Assembly: GCA_951800855.1 (NCBI GenBank) | Contig: CATOLC010000045.1 | Coordinates: 1 to 6,732 of the forward strand | DNA: 6,732 nt | Source: an uncultured Ruminococcus sp. | GTDB taxonomy: Bacteria > Bacillota > Clostridia > Oscillospirales > Acutalibacteraceae | Reading direction: 5' to 3' | Shown: in pieces, positions 1 to 6,573 of the stretch | Layout of the letters: every line of letters starts with the position of its first letter | Numbering within the stretch: position 1 is the stretch's first letter | Notes under the pieces: model-generated | The model's database searches: none | The model's input: only the letters and a program-made list of their open reading frames with translations | What the model was told of the DNA's origin: nothing | Made by a program: the position numbers and the translations under genes

Positions 1-360
1 GACAAATATAGACTTGTAAATACCAAAACAGATGTTATAGGTCCCGCTTATATTGGGCTTACAATAAGTGGAGAAGTTATTGTAAATTCATTTTATAAGC
101 AAGACGAAAGTCTGATTGAAAAATCTATTAACAGTTTTGTGGACAGCCTTAACTTGGAATTTGGTTCTACCTTCCACTACGGTGACCTTTTTGGAATGAT
201 AGATAAGCTGGACTATGTTTCTTATTTAGAGAAGCTGAGCGTTCTTCCGAAGGGGGATTTTATAGAAAAAACTTCATCCGAAGATATAATAGTACCTCCA
301 AATAGTATATATTATGTAGACAAGATTGATTTTAGCTACTTAAGAGATTCATATATATAA
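1..360 (+). CDS. Baseplate J-like protein, C-terminal part (5' end outside window)
   Basis: An open frame runs from base 1 to the stop at 358-360, giving 119 C-terminal residues; the start lies to the left of the window. The visible part has the layout of the C-terminus of baseplate J-like (gpJ/gp6-type) proteins. A beta strand (GPAYIGLTISGEVIVNS) is followed by a helix (about residues 36-50), then a segment with FGSTFHYGDLFGMIDKLDYV, which matches the family's usual 'fG..v..sdi...i..idgV.yv' ending. In phage tails and contractile injection systems these proteins form the wedges of the baseplate ring. The next gene starts 21 bases later and is also a baseplate protein, which supports the call. 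A GTG at 139 is internal and should not be taken as the start. The exact subfamily cannot be fixed from this fragment. Confidence 0.72.
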   Translation, partial: DKYRLVNTKTDVIGPAYIGLTISGEVIVNSFYKQDESLIEKSINSFVDSLNLEFGSTFHYGDLFGMIDKLDYVSYLEKLSVLPKGDFIEKTSSEDIIVPPNSIYYVDKIDFSYLRDSYI

Positions 361-367
361 TTTTTAT

Positions 368-378
368 AAGGAGGTGAT
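368..378 (+). promoter_or_regulatory. Strong Shine-Dalgarno sequence of the tail protein gene
   Basis: AAGGAGGTGAT is a near-perfect complement of the 3' end of bacterial 16S rRNA and ends 3 bases before the ATG at 382. It fixes the start of the downstream gene and shows that this half of the window evolved for bacterial translation. Confidence 0.9.
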
Positions 379-381
379 GTT

Positions 382-1554
382 ATGGCATCTGGGGCAAAAA
401 GCTTTGTTATAAACAGAGAGAGCGACTGGAGATATGAAAGCGTTTTAAGTAATCTTAATATTTTTAATGATATATTGCTTTCTCCGCAAAATGGAGAGAA
501 TGGAATTTATATATCGGGAGCCTTTGACAGTGAACAAGACGAAACAGTTTGGCACAGATTGCGCATAGATATGGAAATCCCGAGTGGAGCAATAGTTAAT
601 ATAAGAATATACGCTTCTGATAATTTTAAAGCTATGATGCCTTCTGGTGAGGGGGGGAAAAGAGTTGAGATTGATATAAACGAATATATCACAAATAAAA
701 ATATAGATATAAATAGAAAGATAGATATGCTGGATTATATCGGGGCAGAGAAATATGTAAATTTAGATGACCTTCTTATGTTTAATTTTAAGGGCAGATA
801 TTTGTGGATTTGTTTAGAGATTATAAACTATGAAAAGGAAAGAGTGAAAATAAAGAGCGTTAAAATAGAGTTCCCCCGCGTGTCTTTTGTAGATTATCTT
901 CCTGAAATTTACAGAGAAGGGGAGAAAGAAGATTCTTTTTTAGCAAGGTACCTTGGAATTTTTCAGTCTATTTATGTGGATCTGGAAGATAGAATTGATA
1001 ATACACCGATTAATTTTGATGCCGAAAGGACAAGTCAGGATTTTTTGAACTGGATTGCGGATTGGCTATCTGTAAAAAATACTTCTATTTGGGGAGAAAA
1101 AAAGCTGCGGGTACTTATAAAAGAGGCTGTTAGTATATATAAGATGAAAGGAACTAAGGCTTCGATATCAAAAATAGTAAAAGAATATACAGGGATAGAG
1201 CCCATTATAGTAGAACAGTTCGATATAAAGAATAATCAGTACTATCAAAAGCAAAAAAAACAGGTTGAAAATTTATTTGGAGATAACGGATATGTTTTTA
1301 CTGTGATTTTAGGAGATAAGTATATTGACGACACGGAGGATTATGTTGAGCTTTTAAAGGTTATAAGCAGTGTTGCTCCTATAGATTCTATCTGTAATCT
1401 AGTGGTACTTAGTGATAAAATATATTTAGATTACCATTGTTATATAGGAATGAATTCATATATAGCCCAAAATAAAGAACTGATTATAGGGGAGAACATT
1501 AAGGATACTACTACTCTTATGCTGACAGATTCAGATACAAAAGGTAAAAAGTAA
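382..1554 (+). CDS. Phage tail / eCIS baseplate protein (TIGR02242 / Tail_P2_I-like)
   Basis: This 390-residue protein has two parts. Residues about 1-165 are beta-rich and include DSEQDETVWHRLRIDMEIPS, a 'VWHR...plGt.v.vri.asD' pattern I associate with the N-terminal domain of eCIS-linked tail proteins. Residues about 168-345 match the phage-tail protein domain TIGR02242 (related to P2 gpI): VDYLPEIYRE at 170-179, then FLARYLGIFQSIYVDLEDRI, FLNWIADWLSV, the KEAVSIYKMKGTKASI helix and EYTGIEPIIVEQF. Such proteins join the baseplate wedge and mediate attachment of fibres. No signal peptide or membrane segment is seen, as expected for a particle component assembled in the cytoplasm. It follows the baseplate J gene by 21 bases and precedes the fibre-like gene by 21 bases, consistent with one operon. 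The start is set by an excellent Shine-Dalgarno sequence. A defective prophage tail is the main alternative to an eCIS. Confidence 0.85.
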   Translation: MASGAKSFVINRESDWRYESVLSNLNIFNDILLSPQNGENGIYISGAFDSEQDETVWHRLRIDMEIPSGAIVNIRIYASDNFKAMMPSGEGGKRVEIDINEYITNKNIDINRKIDMLDYIGAEKYVNLDDLLMFNFKGRYLWICLEIINYEKERVKIKSVKIEFPRVSFVDYLPEIYREGEKEDSFLARYLGIFQSIYVDLEDRIDNTPINFDAERTSQDFLNWIADWLSVKNTSIWGEKKLRVLIKEAVSIYKMKGTKASISKIVKEYTGIEPIIVEQFDIKNNQYYQKQKKQVENLFGDNGYVFTVILGDKYIDDTEDYVELLKVISSVAPIDSICNLVVLSDKIYLDYHCYIGMNSYIAQNKELIIGENIKDTTTLMLTDSDTKGKK

Positions 1555-1575
1555 AATAAAAGGGGAAAGTTAAAA

Positions 1576-3369
1576 ATGAACAATAAGCAGTATTATAAAT
1601 GCAGTAGGAATCACTATTTTTTTGGAAAACTTATGACAGTAAGGGACTTTCAAAGTGAGCAGACATACTTTAATTCCAAAAGAAGACTCGGGAACAGGAT
1701 GCTTAACGGTTCAGGGATAGTTTCCGGACTGAATGTTATTTTAGTGGATAACAAGACATTTTCGCTGGAAACCGGCATGGCTATTGATTATATGGGAAGG
1801 GAAGTTGTTGTTCCTGATGCCACTGTAAAAAGGCTGGATATCATAAAGGGATTTGAGGAAAATAAGGATAAGGCTATAATTTATCTTTGTATAGGTTACA
1901 AAGAAAAACTGGAGGAAACAACATTTTCGGTGGCTGGGTCTGGAAAGTCAAGCGGAGTAAGCGAAGAATTTAATAGGGTAAGCGAAGGGTATGAATTGTT
2001 TATAACTGCTGATGAACCACTTGAATCCGAACTGAAAATAGACAGCCTTTTAATCCAAAAAATACCAGTATATGCAAAAAATGGAGTTTATCTAACCCTA
2101 GAAGTAGCCCGATATGTTAATCCAGGCAAGCCTATAAAAATTTCAGCGATTTTTGAAAAAGAAAATGTAGAAGCTCCTATTAAATACTCATTTGATATTA
2201 CGGGAGAGTTTTTCAGGACAAATAGTGGTAAAAAAACGTTGAATATAGATTACCAAGAGACAGAAATTTCTGTATATAAGAAGCTGGAAAGAGAGTATTT
2301 CCTTTATTGTGATGCTTCAACAGACGCCTCTGCACAACTCAGTATAAGTAAAGACAGTTTCAAGATAGAGGTAGGGGCCGATAAAATCACCTTAGAGGAA
2401 GACATAACTATACCCATTTTAATAAAAACTGAACCGCTAAGACAGATAATTGTAAATGATTTTTACAGTAAGCATTTTGATGAAATAGTTGACAATGTAA
2501 AAGGGAAAAATATATATTTGGCTAAGTTTCATATTGTTACAAACCAACTTACGTATTTTATAGAAAGTTTTGAAAAACATCCGTTTAAGCAATATATTTA
2601 TAGTAATGATCTTTTGCGTCTTCTTCAGGAGATTGAGGGTGGTAACAATACTCCTCATCAAAATAACATAACCAATGATTTGGATGAGGAGATATCAAAA
2701 CCTCAAATTCTTGAAACTCCGGAGACTAAGATTGATAATATTGTTACGGGAGTTGAAAGGATAAATTTAGGATTCAATCCAAAAGTTGGAAAATCCTATT
2801 ATTCTTATGAGTTTGTTCATGGTCTAGGTAATGGAAATATTGCTGTTGTAACGGCAATTGATAATAAAGCGAATTATCTTACGGACGACAAAGGGATTCT
2901 CGTTTTTGGCGATAAAGGAATATTTCCAAAGGAGGAAATTTCTATTTCAGCTCCGAACGTACAGACTGCAGCTGTAGTAAATTCTGAAAAAGGGACAATC
3001 AGGATAGGCGTACGTTTGCAGGAAAAAACAACTGCTCAGGCTGTAGATATACGTTGGTGGGCATTTAAACCTATTGAAACAAAGAAAGAGGAAGAGGAGT
3101 TAATCATAGATGAGAATGTACGGGTTATAATAACACCCAATACTGCTCGAGTTAAACCTCTTGAACAAATTCGCTTTCAAGCCAATATTGAGGGTTCTAG
3201 CAGTCAGGAAATCCGCTGGGCCATGGCGGAAAATAATACTGGTACAATCGATAATAACGGTCTTTATACTGCACCTTCCAAAGAAGGAGTTTACGAAATT
3301 AAAGCTTATAGCGTTAAATATGACGATAAGAGCGATTCTGCATATGTTGTTGTTAGTGCTACAGATTAA
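1576..3369 (+). CDS. eCIS-associated structural/fibre-like protein with C-terminal Ig-like domain
   Basis: This 597-residue protein opens with a signature at about residues 10-55: HYFFGKLMTVRDFQSEQTYF, then KRRLGNRMLNGSGIVSGLNV. I recognise this 'YFxGKLLTVRDFxxEQxYxxxKRRLxNRxLHGxGVVxGLxV' pattern from proteins encoded in eCIS loci next to TIGR02242 tail proteins. Residues about 385-500 form a predicted beta-sandwich ending in VDIRWWAFKP, faintly like H-type lectin or receptor-binding domains. Residues 515-595 are a bacterial Ig-like domain with the GTIDNNGLYTAP motif. A low-complexity linker (about 355-385) and an acidic KKEEEE stretch (503-508) separate the parts. The modular tail suggests a surface-exposed baseplate or fibre component that contacts a target, but this is inference. 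A purine-rich Shine-Dalgarno (AGGGGAAAG, 1561-1569) precedes the ATG. It is the last gene before the terminator, so it ends the operon as seen here. Confidence 0.75.
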   Translation: MNNKQYYKCSRNHYFFGKLMTVRDFQSEQTYFNSKRRLGNRMLNGSGIVSGLNVILVDNKTFSLETGMAIDYMGREVVVPDATVKRLDIIKGFEENKDKAIIYLCIGYKEKLEETTFSVAGSGKSSGVSEEFNRVSEGYELFITADEPLESELKIDSLLIQKIPVYAKNGVYLTLEVARYVNPGKPIKISAIFEKENVEAPIKYSFDITGEFFRTNSGKKTLNIDYQETEISVYKKLEREYFLYCDASTDASAQLSISKDSFKIEVGADKITLEEDITIPILIKTEPLRQIIVNDFYSKHFDEIVDNVKGKNIYLAKFHIVTNQLTYFIESFEKHPFKQYIYSNDLLRLLQEIEGGNNTPHQNNITNDLDEEISKPQILETPETKIDNIVTGVERINLGFNPKVGKSYYSYEFVHGLGNGNIAVVTAIDNKANYLTDDKGILVFGDKGIFPKEEISISAPNVQTAAVVNSEKGTIRIGVRLQEKTTAQAVDIRWWAFKPIETKKEEEELIIDENVRVIITPNTARVKPLEQIRFQANIEGSSSQEIRWAMAENNTGTIDNNGLYTAPSKEGVYEIKAYSVKYDDKSDSAYVVVSATD

Positions 3370-3476
3370 AAATACTCAGAGCATTTTAAGTGTTTGTTAA
3401 CAGATGAATTTTTATAGTAAAAGCAGTTGAAAACACCACTGTCTTAGAATGCAGCAGAAAAATATTATAAAGTATT

Positions 3477-3527
3477 AAAAAAGAATCTAAATAGAGAGTT
3501 TAATTCTCAACCTTTAGATTCTTTTTT
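3477..3527. terminator. Bidirectional intrinsic terminator between convergent genes
   Basis: A perfect 15-base inverted repeat, AAAAAAGAATCTAAA (3477-3491) and TTTAGATTCTTTTTT (3513-3527), flanks a 21-base middle that can form a further GAGA/TCTC stem. On either strand the hairpin has an A-run in front and a T-run behind. It can therefore end transcription both from the tail operon on the plus strand and from the enolase gene on the minus strand, whose stop lies 22 bases away. It is a typical bacterial Rho-independent design, although the stem is AT-rich. Confidence 0.85.
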
Positions 3528-3549
3528 GGTTCAAAAATTTAAATTTTAT

Positions 3550-4818
3550 TTATTTTAAACCATACTGAGAAAAACTACCGAGCTGAGTTTCAATTTGCAG
3601 TAATCTATTATATTTACACACTCTTTCACTTCTACAAGGGGCCCCGGTTTTTATTTGACCGGAATTTGTCGCTACGGCAATATCTGCTATAGAGGTATCC
3701 TCAGTTTCGCCACTTCTGTGAGAAACAATGGTTTTGTAGCCACTTTGTTGTGCAAGTTTAATAGCACTAAGAGTTTCTGTAAGAGTTCCAATTTGGTTTG
3801 GTTTTATTAAAATTGCATTTCCGCTTTTTAGAGATATCCCTTTTCTTAATCGTTTTACATTTGTTACAAAAAGGTCATCGCCAACTATTTGAATTTTATT
3901 ATTTATTTCTTCTGTAAATTTAGAAAAATTTTCAAAGTCATCATCAGAAAATGGGTCTTCGATGGAAACAATAGGATATTTTTTTATGAGACTTTTATAA
4001 TATGAAAAAAGTTCTTTAGAGCTGATGTTTTGACTTTTTTTAGGGAATTTATAACTGCCGTTCCCGTCATTCCATTCACCGGCTGCAACATCCAAACAAA
4101 TAAAAACATCTTCTCCTGCTCGATATCCTGCTTTTTCTATAGCATTAACCAAAAGTTCGAGTGCCTGCTCATCTTTATCCAAATTAGGTGCAAATCCTCC
4201 TTCATCTCCTACACCTGTGGATAGTTTTTTGGATTTTAATATACCTTTTAATTCACTATAAATCTCCGTTCCCATTTGCATTGCTTCCAGAAAAGATGAT
4301 GCCCCAGATGGAAACACCATAAATTCTTGAATTTCTACGTTATTATCGGCGTGAGCCCCGCCATTTAAAATATTCATCATAGGAATTGGGAGAACGTTGG
4401 AATTTATCCCGCCTAAATATTTATATAAATCTATATTTAATGATTTTGCAGCAGCTTTGGCACAAGCGAGAGAAACTGCTAATATAGCATTTGCTCCAAA
4501 TTTACTTTTATTTTCAGTTCCGTCTGCTTTGTTCATTGTATTATCTATTTTTGCCTGCTCAAATGTATCCATACCATGGAGAAGCTCATTTATTGTAGTG
4601 TTTATATTGTTTACAGCTTTACTAACGCCTTTTCCGTTATAATTTTTATCATTATCCCTTAATTCTACTGCTTCATATTTTCCAGTTGATGCACCGGATG
4701 GAACGCATGCTGAGGCTTTAATTCCTGATTCAAGAATAACCTCTGCAAAAACAGTTGGAATTCCCCGGGAGTCAAAAATCTGTTGACCTACAATTTTTCT
4801 TATTTTAGTTCCGTTCAT
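3550..4818 (-). CDS. eno: Enolase (phosphopyruvate hydratase), bacterial type
   Basis: This enzyme converts 2-phosphoglycerate to phosphoenolpyruvate in glycolysis, in the cytoplasm, with Mg2+. The 422-residue length is normal for bacterial enolase. Signature elements, numbered from my start, are all present: mobile loop PSGASTG (40-46), GGAHADNNVEIQEFM (153-167, with H156 and E165), GVGDEGGFAPN (E206), Mg ligands D243 (LDVAAGEW), E287 (SIEDPF) and D314 (VGDDLFVTN), catalytic base K339 (ILIKPNQIGTLTET), H367 (SHRSGETED) and K390 (GQIKTGAP). It should be active. Oddities are RGIPTVF where RGNPTVE is nearly invariant, and AAGEWN where AASEFY is usual, suggesting a diverged copy. An upstream in-frame GTG at 4827 would add three residues, but I prefer ATG 4818 because the GTG lies inside the Shine-Dalgarno-like stretch. 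The gene stands alone, without the common gap-pgk-tpi-gpm neighbours, and converges on the tail operon. Confidence 0.95.
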   Translation of the reverse strand: MNGTKIRKIVGQQIFDSRGIPTVFAEVILESGIKASACVPSGASTGKYEAVELRDNDKNYNGKGVSKAVNNINTTINELLHGMDTFEQAKIDNTMNKADGTENKSKFGANAILAVSLACAKAAAKSLNIDLYKYLGGINSNVLPIPMMNILNGGAHADNNVEIQEFMVFPSGASSFLEAMQMGTEIYSELKGILKSKKLSTGVGDEGGFAPNLDKDEQALELLVNAIEKAGYRAGEDVFICLDVAAGEWNDGNGSYKFPKKSQNISSKELFSYYKSLIKKYPIVSIEDPFSDDDFENFSKFTEEINNKIQIVGDDLFVTNVKRLRKGISLKSGNAILIKPNQIGTLTETLSAIKLAQQSGYKTIVSHRSGETEDTSIADIAVATNSGQIKTGAPCRSERVCKYNRLLQIETQLGSFSQYGLK

Positions 4819-4824
4819 ATAAAA

Positions 4825-4838
4825 CACCTATCCTTTTT
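4825..4838 (-). promoter_or_regulatory. Ribosome binding site deciding the enolase start
   Basis: On the minus strand AAAAAGGATAGGTG resembles AAGGAGGTG with a small insertion and ends 6 bases before ATG 4818. The alternative GTG start at 4827 falls within this stretch, which argues for the ATG. Confidence 0.6.
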
Positions 4839-4879
4839 AATTAAATACTAGATTTTATACTGGATTAGACTAAAACTTT

Positions 4880-4888
4880 TGTATAGCA
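4880..4888 (-). promoter_or_regulatory. Possible extended -10 promoter element for enolase
   Basis: Read on the minus strand, TGCTATACA fits an extended -10 box (TGn plus TATAAT-like), about 60 bases upstream of the start codon. The -35 region at 17-base spacing is poor (TTTATA). A second candidate, TATAAA at 4854-4859, has no fair -35 partner. This is a weak call in AT-rich DNA. Confidence 0.3.
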
Positions 4889-4942
4889 AAGCAATAGTAG
4901 CATATAAAAATAAAAAATTAAAGGTAGTTTTGACGGAAAATG

Positions 4943-4962
4943 TCATTAAAAATATTTAATGA
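4943..4962. repeat. Short perfect inverted repeat
   Basis: TCATTAAA (4943-4950) and TTTAATGA (4955-4962) are exact reverse complements around a 4-base AATA loop. The stem is AT-only apart from one G-C pair and lacks a following T-run on either strand. It could be a weak hairpin, a protein-binding palindrome, or chance in AT-rich DNA. Confidence 0.4.
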
Positions 4963-5008
4963 TGAAAAATAAAGAAGTGCCATAAGAGGGGGACATAATG
5001 TTAAGGAA

Positions 5009-5024
5009 TTGGTGAAAACACCAA
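5009..5024. repeat. Small hairpin TTGGTG-AAAA-CACCAA
   Basis: A 6-base perfect stem closes a tetraloop. On the minus strand it lies about 145 bases after the stop of the 5168-5953 gene, too far and too poorly followed by T to be a convincing terminator. Its function is unknown. Confidence 0.35.
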
Positions 5025-5167
5025 AATTGTTTTAGTGTAAAATGCCTTGGAACAGCAATTTGAGAGAATTCGTTTGGTCTTTTTAGATTTTGCATATACT
5101 CGCAAATGTCACTCTAAAAAATAAAGAACGAACCAACACCCACTATAAGGATGGACACTAATTTACC

Positions 5168-5953
5168 CTAAAGTATTGGCAATGGTTCAACTGATGGCTC
5201 TGATGGAGTAATATAGTCTATATTGGTTTTATGCTCGTATAGCTCTTTGTAGTCATTAGATTCATCATCATCTTTTATTTCCATATAATCTTCCCAAATA
5301 TTTTGACCGGAATAGAGGCTTGATTCATAATCAACAATAGACTGTAAATCATCAATTCTATTCTTTTCCTCGAATAATTTTTCAGTTAATGCATCGTAGG
5401 CAAATTGAGGTGAAACACGTCTGTCAAACAATTTATGCATGAGTTCTACTTTTTTCGGAACCCTAACTACCCACTGGCGTACAACTAGCATAGGCTTTAT
5501 AAGGCTTGTATAAGGACAATTGAAATTATCAATAGAGTATGTATCTTTGTTGAGCCCAATTTTTGCAAATCCATTTGCAAGTGTCGATTTGCAGATACTA
5601 AATGTAGCTGTTAAGTGTCTTGAATTGATTAAAAAAACACCATCACATGAAGGAATATATCCAACTAAGATTGCTCTTAAATGCCTGTTTTCAATTCTTT
5701 TTTCAATAAAACACCTAAGACTAAAAAGGTGTTCTTCTAAATTTTTGCCTATCTCATATTTGCGGAAATCATTACGAATACGTTCAAAATCCATTTGATC
5801 ATCCTGAGGCAAATTTCTTAAAATTTGTTGTTGTTGACTACTTAAATTGCCTAAATTTCGCATTGTTTTTCCTACTGTTGCTAGGCTGTTGGGTATTGCC
5901 ATAAAAAACAGTATAAATATTACCAAAATGAGATTTTTATATCTGACGCTCAT
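5168..5953 (-). CDS. Putative HTH DNA-binding protein, resembling trichomonad initiator-binding domain (IBD) proteins
   Basis: This is a 261-residue protein. Residues about 37-95 are predicted helical (SSQQQQILRNLPQDDQMDFE, then FIEKRIENRHLRA). Residues 97-133 read VGYIPS..GVFLINSRHLTA, then FSICKSTLANGFAKIGL, a helix-turn-helix pattern. The order 'hG.hxxxxxFxhnxxxLxxxhxIxxxTLxxNhxxhgh', then QWVVR at 160-164, recalls the winged-helix IBD of Trichomonas IBP39 (GLSWISDTEFKMKKK...IKLNTLNVNLRDLAF). That similarity is from memory and remote. The C-terminus (218-261) is acidic and ends EPSVEPLPIL. Residues 7-18 are hydrophobic, like a signal peptide, which is odd for a DNA-binding protein. Met18 (ATG at 5900-5902) is an attractive alternative start, giving 244 residues. 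No good Shine-Dalgarno precedes either ATG. A bacterial HTH regulator is the alternative. The open frame is long and intact, so the gene itself is likely real. Confidence 0.62.
   Translation of the reverse strand: MSVRYKNLILVIFILFFMAIPNSLATVGKTMRNLGNLSSQQQQILRNLPQDDQMDFERIRNDFRKYEIGKNLEEHLFSLRCFIEKRIENRHLRAILVGYIPSCDGVFLINSRHLTATFSICKSTLANGFAKIGLNKDTYSIDNFNCPYTSLIKPMLVVRQWVVRVPKKVELMHKLFDRRVSPQFAYDALTEKLFEEKNRIDDLQSIVDYESSLYSGQNIWEDYMEIKDDDESNDYKELYEHKTNIDYITPSEPSVEPLPIL
5925..5931 (-). promoter_or_regulatory. Possible trichomonad Inr element (TCATTTT)
   Basis: On the minus strand TCATTTT fits the Trichomonas initiator consensus TCA(+1)Y(T/A). It places a transcription start 27 bases before the internal ATG at 5902, within the short 5' UTR range usual for trichomonads. 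It sits inside the longest reading frame and would remove the hydrophobic N-terminus. A pentamer this degenerate arises often by chance, so it is only supporting evidence. Confidence 0.25.
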
Positions 5954-6283
5954 AAAATATTAAACCCACTTTCTACAGTTATCTTATTTGAGAGTTCTTA
6001 CTGAAAGATAGATCAGATAAAAATTATAAAAATACTAACTTAAAATTTAGTGGTTAAGATATAAAAAAGACTAAATTTTCGAATTTGTTAGTATAAACAT
6101 AAATAAGTTTACCTGAAATGTGTCTTTAGAAATCTTTAGGCAAGAACTCTATTTTGTTTTAAAATTAGCATATATATAATGTTATGTCCAGAAAAATTTA
6201 ACCATTATATCTTTTTTTCTGTATAAAATAAAAATAATTTTCTATTTTGAAATATTTTATAAAGTATGATTTAAAAATTAAAA
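5954..6283. other. AT-rich intergenic DNA, no gene seen
   Basis: These 330 bases lie upstream of the minus-strand gene at 5168-5953. They are very AT-rich with many A and T runs, and I find no coding frame, RNA gene or convincing bacterial promoter with a Shine-Dalgarno. The composition suits either a promoter region of an AT-rich bacterium or protist spacer DNA. Confidence 0.5.
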
Positions 6284-6480
6284 CTAGTGGTGGGGAAATT
6301 TAATTAAAAATATTTAATTCTTTTTGAAGCTATTTTTAAATAATTAAAAATAAAAATACCACCCCAGTATATCCAGGGGGCGTCCAGTATATAAATATTG
6401 CCCCTAGTAATTAATCTCCGTAACAATATTCTAGCCACTGCGCCGTACATATATTTTACGTTCCGCCCCCGCTTAAAACA
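6284..6480. repeat. Non-coding patch with GC-rich blocks and short direct and inverted repeats
   Basis: Within AT-rich spacer, GC-rich blocks appear abruptly. CCAGTATAT occurs twice exactly 20 bases apart (6364-6372 and 6384-6392). AGGGGGCG (6375-6382) faces CGCCCCC (6464-6470) as an inverted pair. ACTAG followed by GGGG-type sequence at 6284-6295 faces CCCCTAGT at 6401-6408. On the minus strand GGCGCAGTGG, close to a tRNA A-box, occurs near 6437-6446, but no B-box or cloverleaf follows. The block structure suggests a repeat or mobile-element remnant, but I recognise no known family. Confidence 0.35.
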
Positions 6481-6573
6481 TCTAGTTCGCAAAACTGTAT
6501 GTTTCCCCAAATCTCTTTGTATGCACAAAATTATGATTGGTCTTCTTATTAATCTTCCGGAATTTCGTTGTAA

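Larger units (their letters stand above)
4828..5167. other. Intergenic region holding the probable boundary of bacterial-style DNA
   Basis: I see no gene in these 340 bases. The part next to enolase (to about 4900) holds its leader and possible promoter. Further right are a TCATTAAA/TTTAATGA inverted repeat (4943-4962), a TTGGTG-AAAA-CACCAA hairpin (5009-5024), and an imperfect stem between TTTTTAGA (5080-5087) and TCTAAAAA (5113-5120) enclosing TTTGC/GCAAA (5089-5093 and 5102-5106). None has a clear U-tract in the right place for a standard terminator of the minus-strand gene at 5168-5953. If the window joins two genomes, the breakpoint most likely lies here, between about 4960 and 5160, but no target duplication or element end is evident. 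Confidence 0.4.

Noticed and set aside
3161..3400. Plus-strand 79-codon frame overlapping the end of the fibre-like gene
   Set aside because: It is out of frame with a strongly supported Ig-like domain (GTIDNNGLYTAP) and is a shadow of that gene.
3534..3547. AAAATTTAAATTTT palindrome just after the terminator
   Set aside because: It is pure A/T low complexity and is expected by chance at this composition.
3429..5023. GAAAACACCA shared by 3429-3438 and 5014-5023, each followed by a TTAG-containing stretch
   Set aside because: Ten identical bases with a poorly aligned continuation is too little to call a repeat pair flanking the enolase gene in AT-rich DNA.
5520..5798. Plus-strand 92-codon frame opposite the HTH gene
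   Set aside because: It is antisense to the more protein-like minus-strand gene and has no domain or ribosome binding site.
6304..6528. Minus-strand 74-codon open frame over the GC-rich patch
   Set aside because: It has no Shine-Dalgarno, the composition is uneven (R, I and Y rich with a hydrophobic tail), and it overlaps short direct and inverted repeats. It is better explained as non-coding repeat DNA.
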